Positions 25,020-32,856 of a DNA stretch of 41,584 nt are shown here, piece after piece; the first letter of the stretch is position 1; each line of letters starts with the position of its first letter. This DNA comes from Hungatella sp. UBA3048. GTDB taxonomy: Bacteria > Bacillota > Clostridia > Lachnospirales > Lachnospiraceae. The notes beneath the pieces are model-generated. The model saw nothing but the letters and a program-made list of their open reading frames with translations, did not search any database and was not told where the DNA came from. Made by a program: the position numbers and the translations under genes. The DNA lies in contig DFCS01000007.1 of the NCBI GenBank assembly GCA_002367105.1, positions 81,115-122,698 of the forward strand. The letters run 5' to 3'.

Positions 25020-25135
25020 GCGGATATTCACAATCCGCTTCGCTGCTTGCTCACAGCGTGCCCCGCTTCACCGGGCACAAGTAAGTCCCCACCCATCACT
25101 TATGCCTTTCCGGCATTGAAGCGGGGACTTACTTG
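25020..25135 (-). promoter_or_regulatory. Structured region between binding-protein and permease genes, with alternative hairpins
   Basis: The 166-nt gap is packed with inverted repeats. A 13-bp perfect stem joins 25078-25090 (CAAGTAAGTCCCC) and 25123-25135. A 10-bp perfect stem joins 25061-25070 (CCCCGCTTCA) and 25117-25126. They share bases 25123-25126, so only one can form at a time. Smaller stems are GCGGAT/ATCCGC (25020-25038), CGCTG/CAGCG and GTGCCC/GGGCAC. A stem here may protect the binding-protein mRNA end and reduce read-through, giving more binding protein than permease. There is no T-run, so it is not a classical terminator. Confidence 0.6.
25021..25049. repeat. Short dispersed hairpin repeat, copy 1
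   Basis: CGGATATTCACAATCCGC (25021-25038) followed after 5 nt by TGCTTG. It matches the copy at 31142-31170 at 17 of 18 positions in the core, with the same spacing to TGCTTG. It may be a REP- or MITE-like element. Confidence 0.6.
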
Positions 25136-25146
25136 ATGAAGTTATA

Positions 25147-26502
25147 TTATTTTTTGTTCATGATATTATTAGCCCCGTTAAAGAATTCTTCTGCGGCAGT
25201 AGCTGCATCATATGCTCCGTAGCACAGCTGCTCCTGAACCTGATTTAACAGATTGGAAACCTCACTTGCGCCGTCTGGCTGGGGTGGATTGATCGGAGAA
25301 CAATTAGGGGTTACAACCTCATTGATATAACGGATTACTTCCTGGTCCACATCACTCATCTTAGGTGCAAGCTCTTCGGAAATAACACTTGAGGCCGGAA
25401 CTCCTCTTTCACCCAGCAAAATGTTGTTTGCCTCGCTGGAATTGGTCAGGAAGTTGAGAACCTTAACTGCTTCTTCCGGATTCTTTGTATGAGCGCCGAC
25501 AGAGAAAAACATGCTGGACTTTAAATAACCGGATTTCTTGGGATCTGCTGACGGCCAGGTGGTGATACCGATTTCCATCCCCTCCGGAGCTGCTTTTTGA
25601 ATAGCAGTCAGCTGATTAGAGTTATAAAAAGCACACCAGGACATGGTTTCAGGACCGGAGCCGTAAACCAGAGGCTCCTGTTCAACAGAACCGATGGAAA
25701 GCTCTGCAAAAACACCTGGATCAATAAACCATCCTTCCTTAATTCCGGTCTCATACATCTGGAAAAATGGAAGATAATCATTTACGGTTCCGCCCATTTT
25801 TTTGTCTCCATAGAGAACAACATCATAGCCTCTCATAAAATAATCCAGATAGGCTCCCGCATTATAATAAGCGATGTTTGTTTTATACCCCGTTTTCTCG
25901 TAAACCTGGCGGCACACATCCATGAATTCATCCGTGGTCATATAATCCTTAATTTGAATACCGTTTTCCTCCAGCAAAGTCTTATTATACAGAAGTGAAG
26001 GCGCATTAATTCCCGCACAGATTGCGTATACCCCATCATTCACCGTACCGCTGGCTATGGTATTCTCTGAAATATTAGAGACATCCAGGGTACCATCTTC
26101 AATATACGGCTTTAAATCTACCAACAGTCCGTTTTTTACATATTGATCAATAAACGAATAATCCATCTGAACAAGATCCGGAATCGCTTGTCCTGCTGCG
26201 GAAGTAGCCAGTTTATTCCAGTAATCAGACCACTCGGAAAACTGTCCTTCTATGGTTATCCCCGGGTTCTGCTCCGCATATAAGTCTAAGGCAGCCTGAG
26301 TTTTCTCGTTTCTGACCTGATTTCCCCACCAGCTCATGGTCAGCTTAGCATCCCCGCCTGCATTTCCTGAGCTTGCTGCGGTAGTATCCTCTGCAGCAGA
26401 ACCAGCCGTAGTATCTGCAGTTGTGGATGTGCCGCCTCCGCAACCGGCCAGGGAAGCAGCTGCCATAGCTGCCGCCATTAGTAAAGCAATTCTTTTCTTC
26501 AT
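25147..26502 (-). CDS. Extracellular sugar-binding lipoprotein (ABC transporter family 1)
   Basis: 451 residues from the ATG at 26502 (GGAGGAAGGTTTC upstream). Lipoprotein signal MKKRIALLMAAAMAAASLAGC with lipobox Cys 21, a Ser/Thr/Ala-rich linker to about residue 50, then a two-lobe binding protein (LTMSWWGNQVRNEKTQAALDLY, IPDLVQMDYSF, SGYLKSSMFFSVGAHTKNPEEAVKVLNFL). It is anchored outside the membrane and delivers oligosaccharide to the two permeases. Aromatic residues are frequent, as expected for a sugar site. First gene of the leftward operon and divergent from the sensor kinase. Confidence 0.94.
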   Translation of the reverse strand: MKKRIALLMAAAMAAASLAGCGGGTSTTADTTAGSAAEDTTAASSGNAGGDAKLTMSWWGNQVRNEKTQAALDLYAEQNPGITIEGQFSEWSDYWNKLATSAAGQAIPDLVQMDYSFIDQYVKNGLLVDLKPYIEDGTLDVSNISENTIASGTVNDGVYAICAGINAPSLLYNKTLLEENGIQIKDYMTTDEFMDVCRQVYEKTGYKTNIAYYNAGAYLDYFMRGYDVVLYGDKKMGGTVNDYLPFFQMYETGIKEGWFIDPGVFAELSIGSVEQEPLVYGSGPETMSWCAFYNSNQLTAIQKAAPEGMEIGITTWPSADPKKSGYLKSSMFFSVGAHTKNPEEAVKVLNFLTNSSEANNILLGERGVPASSVISEELAPKMSDVDQEVIRYINEVVTPNCSPINPPQPDGASEVSNLLNQVQEQLCYGAYDAATAAEEFFNGANNIMNKK

Positions 26503-26547
26503 GAAACCTTCCTCCATTCATTTACTTTTGCTGTATCAAGCGTCTTC

Positions 26548-26576
26548 ATTATACTTCCCACGATTATTCCAGTAAA
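26548..26576 (-). promoter_or_regulatory. Promoter of the sugar transporter-GH2 operon
   Basis: Minus strand -35 TTTACT (26571-26576), 17-bp spacer, -10 TATAAT (26548-26553), about 46 bp before the start codon. The weak -35 fits a promoter that needs an activator. Confidence 0.65.
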
Positions 26577-26584
26577 TGAGTAAA

Positions 26585-26613
26585 ACCGGGTTCCAAGTTG
26601 AAAAAACCGTGTT
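26585..26613. promoter_or_regulatory. Direct repeats ACCGnGTT, probable activator site
   Basis: ACCGGGTT (26585-26592) and ACCGTGTT (26606-26613), 21 bp apart, each preceded by an A-run. They start 9 bp upstream of the -35 of the leftward operon, and a related ACCGGTTG is at 26645-26652. Two direct repeats two helical turns apart beside a weak -35 is the expected layout for an AraC-type activator such as the response regulator encoded here. Confidence 0.5.
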
Positions 26614-26649
26614 GTCTGTATAATTTGAATAGTTCTTTTCCATAACCGG

Positions 26650-26678
26650 TTGTTTTACGGAACTGTTTTCTATATAAT
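26650..26678 (+). promoter_or_regulatory. Promoter of the kinase-regulator-GH105 operon
   Basis: -35 TTGTTT (26650-26655), 17-bp spacer, -10 TATAAT (26673-26678), about 40 bp before the kinase start. A second TATAAT at 26619-26624 has a less well spaced -35. Confidence 0.65.
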
Positions 26679-26717
26679 TTACCTGTCATCAGTACAGAAC
26701 GCGAAAGGCGGTCCTTT

Positions 26718-28499
26718 ATGAAGCAGTTTATTAGAAATCTCTCTTTAAAAAAGAAGATTCATTCCATTGTATTTCTTTGCATTATCCTTTTGGCTTTTGT
26801 TTCACTCTTCAGTATCCACCTGGTTTCCAAGGCCCACCAAAAAGTGCTCTATCAATCTGTGGCCTCATCCTTGTCCTATACTGCCAAAGAGCTGAATAAC
26901 CGTCTGGATAACATTTCCACCATGGCTGATATGTTTCTGGCTGATACCATTATTCAAAATGGACTTGGGACTTTAAAGGATTCTCCCAGTGTACAGGACC
27001 GTTCCATTGCATACAAAGCTCTTTACGGAACTTTAAATGAATATTATTTTACCTTCCGAAAAAATAATATTAACTATATGAGTCTTTATCAAGACCGGTT
27101 CTCCATCCATACCCATATTTCGGCGGAAAATATTCTTCCGGAATCCGTCATTCAGGACCTTGTCACAAGAGGCGAAGAGGCCAAGGGGCGTACTCTTTGG
27201 ATTACCGATTACAGCGAAGAATACGGCCTGTTTATGGTCAAGAACTTACGCCGGTCGGAATATTTAAGTCTTGATTCCCTGGGTACGCTTGTTGTCAGCT
27301 TAAATATAAACGGGCTGATAAATGCTGCCACCAGTACCAGCCATTTTTACGATGACACCCGTTATATCCTTTACGGTCAGGAGGACTTAATCTATAATTC
27401 ATCCAGTTTAAAAGCCGGTGAAATGTCACTTTTTGATAACTTTTTCCATTCCAGATACGGTCTTGTAAATCCTGACGGAAACAGCTTCTTTTACGTAAAA
27501 GGAATCATACCGGAATTTGACTGGGATTATGTTTGTCTGATTCCATACGGCAGCATCGCAGATTCTCTCCGTACCAGCTTAAAGATCTGCCTGACAATCA
27601 TTACAGTCTCCATAGGGTTAGCCATCCTGCTGTCATCTGCTTTGATTGACTCCATCACAAGGCATTTTGACAATCTGATTTTAAAAATGGAACGCTTTGC
27701 GGCCGGGCAAACCGAAACTCCGCAGATTTCCTATGATTACAGCAAACGTACCGATGAATTGGGCATTCTTCACGCCTGTTTCGACCAAATGGTGGATAAA
27801 GTAAACCAACTGATCCGGACCAACTACTTAAACGAAATTCTTATAAAGGAAGCTCAGCTAAAAGCCCTGGAAACCCAGATGAATCCTCACTTTTTGTACA
27901 ACACTCTGGAATCCATCAACTGGAGGGCAAAGTCCATTGGGGCAAAAGATATTTCTTCCATGACAGAATCCCTGGGCACACTCCTTCGCATTACACTGGA
28001 CCAGAAGCACAAGGAAGTTCCTTTATGCCGGGAACTGGAGCTTGTGCAATGCTATATGACAATCCAGAAATACCGCTATGAAGACCGGCTGGAATATGAA
28101 ATATCCGCTCCCCAAAATCTCTTCCAATGTGCTGTACTGAAGCTGACCCTCCAGCCGCTGGTGGAAAATGCCATCCGCTATGGATTGGAGGAGAATACGG
28201 AAGAGTGCCGGATTCAGATTGTTGCTGAAACAGACGGTTCTACCCTCTTCGTTTCTGTTAAAAATAACAGTTCCTTCTTTGAAGAAGACCTTTTAAAGAA
28301 ATTGAAAACCCACAAAATAGAACCTCATGGTTTCGGAATCGGCCTTTTAAATATACTGGATCGAATGGTGCTTACTTATGGTGAGGGCTACGGGCTTACC
28401 CTCTATAACGAGGAAGACCAGGCCGTGGCTCAGTTGTCTTTCCCTCTCAATAAAACGCCTGAATCCGCTTCTGATACGAAAGGAGACCGCAAATGCTGA
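26718..28499 (+). CDS. Sensor histidine kinase, YesM type
   Basis: 593 residues. Transmembrane helix 1 at about 15-35, a large extracellular sensor domain (about 40-285), helix 2 at about 289-309, HAMP (about 310-365), then the His_kinase domain with MNPHFLYNTLESINW (phospho-acceptor His about 391) and HATPase_c (N-box QPLVENAIRYGLEE about 480, G-box HGFGIGLLNILDR). This is the YesM/LytS-like class paired with AraC-type regulators in Firmicute sugar loci. It likely senses an extracellular oligosaccharide or the loaded binding protein. AAAGGCGG precedes the ATG. Overlaps the response regulator gene by 7 bp. Confidence 0.95.
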   Translation: MKQFIRNLSLKKKIHSIVFLCIILLAFVSLFSIHLVSKAHQKVLYQSVASSLSYTAKELNNRLDNISTMADMFLADTIIQNGLGTLKDSPSVQDRSIAYKALYGTLNEYYFTFRKNNINYMSLYQDRFSIHTHISAENILPESVIQDLVTRGEEAKGRTLWITDYSEEYGLFMVKNLRRSEYLSLDSLGTLVVSLNINGLINAATSTSHFYDDTRYILYGQEDLIYNSSSLKAGEMSLFDNFFHSRYGLVNPDGNSFFYVKGIIPEFDWDYVCLIPYGSIADSLRTSLKICLTIITVSIGLAILLSSALIDSITRHFDNLILKMERFAAGQTETPQISYDYSKRTDELGILHACFDQMVDKVNQLIRTNYLNEILIKEAQLKALETQMNPHFLYNTLESINWRAKSIGAKDISSMTESLGTLLRITLDQKHKEVPLCRELELVQCYMTIQKYRYEDRLEYEISAPQNLFQCAVLKLTLQPLVENAIRYGLEENTEECRIQIVAETDGSTLFVSVKNNSSFFEEDLLKKLKTHKIEPHGFGIGLLNILDRMVLTYGEGYGLTLYNEEDQAVAQLSFPLNKTPESASDTKGDRKC

Positions 28500-30019
28500 A
28501 ATTAATTATTGCAGATGATGAACGAATGATCCGGGAGTCTATTTCCTCTCTTATTGACTGGAACAGCCTGGGCATCGAACTGATTGGAACCTGCCGTGAC
28601 GGTATTGAAGCCTATAACATGATTCTCGACGAATCGCCGGATATCGTTATGACTGATATACGGATGCCTGGCCTGTCAGGATTGGAGCTGGTTGAACGGA
28701 TTTCCCAGGCAGATATGGATACCCAGTTTATTCTGTTATCCGGCTTTGGAGAATTTGAATATGCAAAGCAGGCGATGAAATACCGGGTCCATCACTATCT
28801 TCTCAAACCATGCAACGAGGAGCAAATCATGGAAAGCATGCGTGATGTGATCCGGGAATATTATCACCGCCAGGCATTTCAGGATTTGAAAGAACGCCAG
28901 AAGGCTCTGACCGCCAATCTCCACCACAGCATTCTGGCAAATATTATCAACGAACAGATCTTTCTGCCAGAAGCGTCAGAATCTTCCTGGAATGCATATT
29001 CCGGATTTATGGATTTTTATAATACGGGATATGAATTGTGCTTTCTTCACTATCTGGAAGAAGAGCATTTTATCTCTGTCTTAAGCCGCATTTATGATTA
29101 CATGGCCGAACATGCACCTGGAATCGAACTGTACAGCATTTATGTAAAAAACTCCCTGATCCTGTTTTTTGAAGGATATCAGGTGTCCTATGAGAAGTTT
29201 GATTTATTTATGCGCGGCTTAAATCCAAAGGTGCAGTCAGTAGAATTAGATTATAAACGTTATACCTTTTCCAGCCTGGGAAGGCTTTTAGAAACCATGA
29301 TTACAAAGATCAAACGTTACGGAATCATCTATTTTATGAATGGACTGCAGCCAGTCCCCACCTGTAATTATAAAAACTTGATCTCTGAAATAGAAGAGCT
29401 GACCACACTTTTAATAGAAGCAAGCGGCTCAGAACTGAAATCATATCTGGAGGAACTTACTGCAATTTTAAATGACATCGGCAATCCGGATTTTTTAAAG
29501 CAGGCAGGTTCCAGGATACTGATTAAATTTGCCACGGAAAGCAGCTACCTTTCATCCGTTGACACCACGGAGTATCTGATGGATTTAAACCAGCAGACTG
29601 AGGTTGGCAGCATCCGCGCCCTGCTTTGTGAAAAGCTTAACGAGGCTTTAAAAGAGCCGTCCACCCTTTCCCGGCGCTACAGCCCTTTTATTGAAAAGGT
29701 CATGCAGTATGTAGAAGAACATCTGGACAATCCCAATCTTACCTTGAAATCCATCGCAGAAAATTATCTGTTTATGAATGTGGATTATGTAAGCAAACGG
29801 TTCAGCAAGGAAACAAAACAAAAATTTTCAAACTACATCACCATCCTGCGCATCCAGAAAGCCAAGCAATTATTAGCAGAAGGTCATACCGAACAAATTC
29901 AATGGATCGCTCAGCAGGTAGGATGTGGAAATAACCCCCAGTATTTCAGCCAGATTTTTAAAAAAAATACGGGGATGACGCCCAGCGCGTATGCAAAAAA
30001 GTTAAACGGAGGAGAATGA
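28493..30019 (+). CDS. Response regulator with AraC-type DNA-binding domain, YesN type
   Basis: 508 residues. Receiver domain 1-125 with acidic pocket DDE (8-10), phospho-acceptor Asp about 55 (IVMTDIRMPG) and Lys about 105 (YLLKP). A long middle region (about 150-390) of unknown fold, usual for the YesN group, is followed by an AraC double helix-turn-helix (about 405-505, LTLKSIAENYLFMNVDYVSKRFSKETKQKFSNYI and IQWIAQQVGCGNNPQYFSQIFKKNTGMTPSAYAK). It is the cytoplasmic partner of the upstream kinase and probably activates both arms of the locus. Confidence 0.95.
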   Translation: MLKLIIADDERMIRESISSLIDWNSLGIELIGTCRDGIEAYNMILDESPDIVMTDIRMPGLSGLELVERISQADMDTQFILLSGFGEFEYAKQAMKYRVHHYLLKPCNEEQIMESMRDVIREYYHRQAFQDLKERQKALTANLHHSILANIINEQIFLPEASESSWNAYSGFMDFYNTGYELCFLHYLEEEHFISVLSRIYDYMAEHAPGIELYSIYVKNSLILFFEGYQVSYEKFDLFMRGLNPKVQSVELDYKRYTFSSLGRLLETMITKIKRYGIIYFMNGLQPVPTCNYKNLISEIEELTTLLIEASGSELKSYLEELTAILNDIGNPDFLKQAGSRILIKFATESSYLSSVDTTEYLMDLNQQTEVGSIRALLCEKLNEALKEPSTLSRRYSPFIEKVMQYVEEHLDNPNLTLKSIAENYLFMNVDYVSKRFSKETKQKFSNYITILRIQKAKQLLAEGHTEQIQWIAQQVGCGNNPQYFSQIFKKNTGMTPSAYAKKLNGGE

Positions 30020-30020
30020 C

Positions 30021-31136
30021 ATGACAAACAAAGAATTACTGCCAAAAATCCATCTTGTGATGGACAAGCTAATGAACTTGGGAGGGGCTGACTATGAAAA
30101 TGACCGCTCTGTCGGAAAGGAAGAGGCAAGCCGCGGCATCATTGCCAGAGACTTTGGGATCGAAGAATGGGACTGGCCTCAGGGCGTAGGTCTCTATGGC
30201 CTTTTAAAGCTTCAGAGATTTTACGGTGATAACCGTTACTTAGAATTCTTTGACAGCTGGTTTGAGAACAATTTAAAGAAAGGACTGCCCAGTAAAAATA
30301 TTAATACGACTGCCCCCTACCTGGTTTTAGCAGAACTGCTCGATGATCTTAAAAACCCGGAATACGAAAAGCTGTGTCTGGACCACGCCCACTGGCTGAT
30401 GACCGGACTTCCCAAAACAAAAGAAGGCGGTTTCCAGCATGTGGTAACTGCCATCGGAGACCGCGACGGCGTCCTGTTAAATGATGGAGAAATGTGGATT
30501 GATACGTTATTCATGGCAGTTTTGTTTTTAAATAAAATGGGCCATCGTTTCCAGAATCAGGATTGGATAGGCGAGGCTCTTCATCAGGTATTATTACATA
30601 TCAAATATTTATACGACAAACATACCGGGTTGTTTTATCACGGCTGGAGTTTTCCGTTAAATAATAATTTCGGAGGAGTTTTCTGGTGCAGGGGAAACTC
30701 CTGGTTTACCTATGGAATTCTGGAATTTATAGAGTCCTACGAAGGAACTCTTGACCAGGGGCTTCTTACTTACCTGACAGATACCTTTAAAGCGCAGGTA
30801 AATGCTCTGATAGGTTTACAGGCCCCTTCTGGTTTATGGCATACCGTTCTCACTGATCCTTCTAGTTACGAAGAAGTATCTGGCTCGGGAGCAATTGCCG
30901 GCGGTATTTTAAAAGGAATAAAAATGGGAATTCTTGATGAATCATATCATGACTGTGCAGACCGGGCCGTTAAGGCGGTATGCAAAAACATAGGGGATGA
31001 CGGAACCGTTTTAAATGTTTCCGCAGGAACCGGGATGGGCTATGATGAAGATCATTATAAAAACATTACCATTCGCCCTATGGCCTACGGACAATCATTG
31101 GCTTTGATCTCACTGGTCGAAGCGTTGAATTCATAG
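30021..31136 (+). CDS. Unsaturated glycuronyl hydrolase, GH105/GH88 type (YteR-like)
   Basis: 371 residues, an (alpha/alpha)6 barrel without a signal peptide, so cytoplasmic. Family landmarks: RDFGIEEWDWPQGVGLYGLLKL near residue 43, LNDGEMWIDTLFMA (proposed catalytic Asp about 161), YHGWSF (206-211) and FWCRGNSWFTYG (221-232, usually FWxRGNGW). GH105 enzymes remove the 4,5-unsaturated uronic acid left at the non-reducing end by polysaccharide lyases, classically from rhamnogalacturonan. It starts 1 nt after the response regulator stop, so it belongs to the same operon. It implies that the imported sugar is a lyase product. Confidence 0.92.
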   Translation: MTNKELLPKIHLVMDKLMNLGGADYENDRSVGKEEASRGIIARDFGIEEWDWPQGVGLYGLLKLQRFYGDNRYLEFFDSWFENNLKKGLPSKNINTTAPYLVLAELLDDLKNPEYEKLCLDHAHWLMTGLPKTKEGGFQHVVTAIGDRDGVLLNDGEMWIDTLFMAVLFLNKMGHRFQNQDWIGEALHQVLLHIKYLYDKHTGLFYHGWSFPLNNNFGGVFWCRGNSWFTYGILEFIESYEGTLDQGLLTYLTDTFKAQVNALIGLQAPSGLWHTVLTDPSSYEEVSGSGAIAGGILKGIKMGILDESYHDCADRAVKAVCKNIGDDGTVLNVSAGTGMGYDEDHYKNITIRPMAYGQSLALISLVEALNS

Positions 31137-31141
31137 TTAAT

Positions 31142-31170
31142 CGGATATTCGCAATCCGCGCCCCTGCTTG
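31142..31170. repeat. Short dispersed hairpin repeat, copy 2
   Basis: CGGATATTCGCAATCCGC (31142-31159) plus TGCTTG after 5 nt. Same orientation and spacing as copy 1 in the transporter operon; it lies 6 nt after the GH105 stop codon. Confidence 0.6.
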
Positions 31171-31191
31171 ATAAGGCTAAATATACATGCA

Positions 31192-31224
31192 AAAAACCAG
31201 TAAATCTTAGATTTACTGGTTTTT
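31192..31224. terminator. Terminator of tRNA-Gln copy 2, probably shared with the GH105 gene
   Basis: A 14-bp stem (AAAAACCAGTAAAT with ATTTACTGGTTTTT, 5-nt loop) flanked by A- and T-runs, so it can end both the rightward GH105 transcript and the leftward tRNA transcript. Confidence 0.88.
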
Positions 31225-31232
31225 CTTACCAC

Positions 31233-31304
31233 TGGGCTACAAGGATTCGAACCTTGAAAATGACGGAGTCAGAGTCCGTTGCCTTACCATTTGGCGATAG
31301 CCCA
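31233..31304 (-). tRNA. tRNA-Gln (anticodon CTG), copy 2
   Basis: Identical over 72 nt to the copy at 21250-21321, complete cloverleaf with anticodon CTG. It has its own promoter and terminator. The short stretch between promoter and tRNA resembles that of copy 1 (GTTGnAnTGATGGGC in both), which points to an old duplication. Confidence 0.95.
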
Positions 31305-31320
31305 TCAGTGCAACGAATGT

Positions 31321-31349
31321 ATTATACTATAGCTTTTCATTCTGGTCAA
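31321..31349 (-). promoter_or_regulatory. Promoter of tRNA-Gln copy 2
   Basis: -35 TTGACC (31344-31349), 17-bp spacer, -10 TATAAT (31321-31326). Confidence 0.88.
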
Positions 31350-31380
31350 GTACTTTTTTACACTTTATTTCCAAATACAA

Positions 31381-31406
31381 ACCATCAGGAAGAGCTTCCT
31401 GATGGT
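31381..31406 (-). terminator. Hairpin overlapping the end of the anti-sigma gene
   Basis: ACCATCAGGAAG pairs with CTTCCTGATGGT (12 bp). It spans the stop codon of the anti-sigma gene and is followed on the minus strand by TTTGTATTT. A likely terminator whose stem partly codes for the last residues. Confidence 0.75.
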
Positions 31407-32848
31407 GCAGGCTCTTCCTGATTTCTTGTTGTATGAGGCTCTTCCTGGGAACCGTTTTTCCCGGTTTCCGTCGCATTCTTAGTTGTCTCAGGCGGGCTGC
31501 TTTCCTTGGCAGGGTCCGTCTGCTCCGTTTGCTTCGTCTCTTCGCTCTCTGCTTCTGTTATATCCGGATCTGCATTCCCATCTCCGATCATAGGGGTCTC
31601 AAAGATTCCCTTTACTGTTGTCTGCTTTCCTATTTTGGGAGAAATGCCGCCCAGGGTGAAGGTATATTCCATACCTCCCTTCAGTCCTGTTACATGAATC
31701 TCACAGGAATAGGAATCCGTATCTCCTACCTTGGCGGAATAGGTATTTCCATCTCCGTCCTTAACTGAGACCGTAGGATTTTTCCATTTTACTTTGGTTT
31801 TAAAATTAACCATCACAACGCCGTTGTCGTAATCCACATAGTCGATTTTAACATTTTCCGTGGTTACAACTTCGTCTGAGGTGGTTTCTTGTACTGTAGT
31901 CGCATCAGTGGCGGCTGTTGGCTGGGGTTGGGTCGCCTGTATCGGTGCCTGGCTTGTCGTTTCTGATGAAGAGGCTGCAGTGTTTGATTCCTCCGCCGCA
32001 GAACTCACCGCTATGGTTTCAGGAACTGTTGCTGTTGCAGCCTGGGTTGTTTGCGCCGTTGTTTCTTCCCCCGCATCGGTCTTGCCGCTCACTGCATAAG
32101 AGCGTTCCGTTATTACTTTTGCAATCTCCTCCATGGTAAGAGGCGCCAGCGCCTTCATATCATCCATGGAAAGAGAATTGTTCTGCAAAATCAGCTCCCT
32201 TAAAAAATAAGCTTTTCCATATGAAATCTTATATTCCTCTGCCAGTTGTTTTACTTCATCCTCTTCCATGACCTGCTGATCATAGACCACCGCCTTCAGT
32301 TGTTTCTCCTCCAGCGTATTCCGGATGTCATTGACCACCGCACTGCGCAGGCCCTGTGCCTTTCTGATGCTGTCATTGGACACAGTAACCAGGATCGCAT
32401 TATCCAGCTCACTTAGATAGCCGTGGGTCACCATGGAACCGATCACGGCGTTGACAGCCGTGTTTAGGTCCACTCCCTTTAGATCCATGTCCTGCATGAT
32501 GCTTTCCCCATCCTCATTAAGGGCCTTTGCCGCCAGGACTTTATTTTTTTTATTCACAGATAATTCCACACTTGGATTTACATCAATTCCGATTACAGAA
32601 TCCACTTTCCCATTCTGATAAGTATATGTTCCTCCGGCCAAAGCGATCATGCAAAAGCATGCAGCCACCAAGGTTGCAATAACCCTCTGCCTCAGGAAGA
32701 AAACGGAACGTTTTTCCTTCTCTGCCTTTATCTGAGGCGTACTCAAGTCAATTCGTTCCAAAACATTAGGAGTCAAATCCCCGGCCGCAGATTTTAAGCA
32801 GGCTTCAATCTGTTGTCTATTCAATTGTCTGCGATTTAATTCAGCCAT
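31385..32848 (-). CDS. RsgI-like membrane anti-sigma factor
   Basis: 487 residues. A cytoplasmic N-terminus of about 54 residues is followed by one membrane helix (about 55-74). Next comes the RsgI-type middle domain (VDSVIGIDVNPSVELSVNKKNKVL, LNEDGESIMQDMDLKG, TAVNAVIGSMVTHGYL; about 80-200), a short helical part, a Thr/Ser/Ala-rich linker (about 260-330), a Fn3/Ig-like strand-rich domain (about 335-420) and a polar Glu/Thr tail. RsgI proteins hold a sigma factor at the membrane and release it on an outside signal. The short cytoplasmic part has no HxxxCxxC zinc motif. It starts 8 nt after the sigma gene, so this is its likely partner. Confidence 0.85.
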   Translation of the reverse strand: MAELNRRQLNRQQIEACLKSAAGDLTPNVLERIDLSTPQIKAEKEKRSVFFLRQRVIATLVAACFCMIALAGGTYTYQNGKVDSVIGIDVNPSVELSVNKKNKVLAAKALNEDGESIMQDMDLKGVDLNTAVNAVIGSMVTHGYLSELDNAILVTVSNDSIRKAQGLRSAVVNDIRNTLEEKQLKAVVYDQQVMEEDEVKQLAEEYKISYGKAYFLRELILQNNSLSMDDMKALAPLTMEEIAKVITERSYAVSGKTDAGEETTAQTTQAATATVPETIAVSSAAEESNTAASSSETTSQAPIQATQPQPTAATDATTVQETTSDEVVTTENVKIDYVDYDNGVVMVNFKTKVKWKNPTVSVKDGDGNTYSAKVGDTDSYSCEIHVTGLKGGMEYTFTLGGISPKIGKQTTVKGIFETPMIGDGNADPDITEAESEETKQTEQTDPAKESSPPETTKNATETGKNGSQEEPHTTRNQEEPAPSGSSS

Positions 32849-32856
32849 CTTAAAGC

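Noticed and set aside
25020..25135. CRISPR-like array
   Set aside because: The repeats are inverted pairs of different sequence, not regularly spaced direct repeats, and no cas genes are present.
21250..31304. tRNA-Gln copies as left and right attachment sites of an integrative element
   Set aside because: Both tRNAs are complete with separate promoters and terminators, and no integrase or other mobility gene lies between them. Recombination between duplicated tRNAs fits better.
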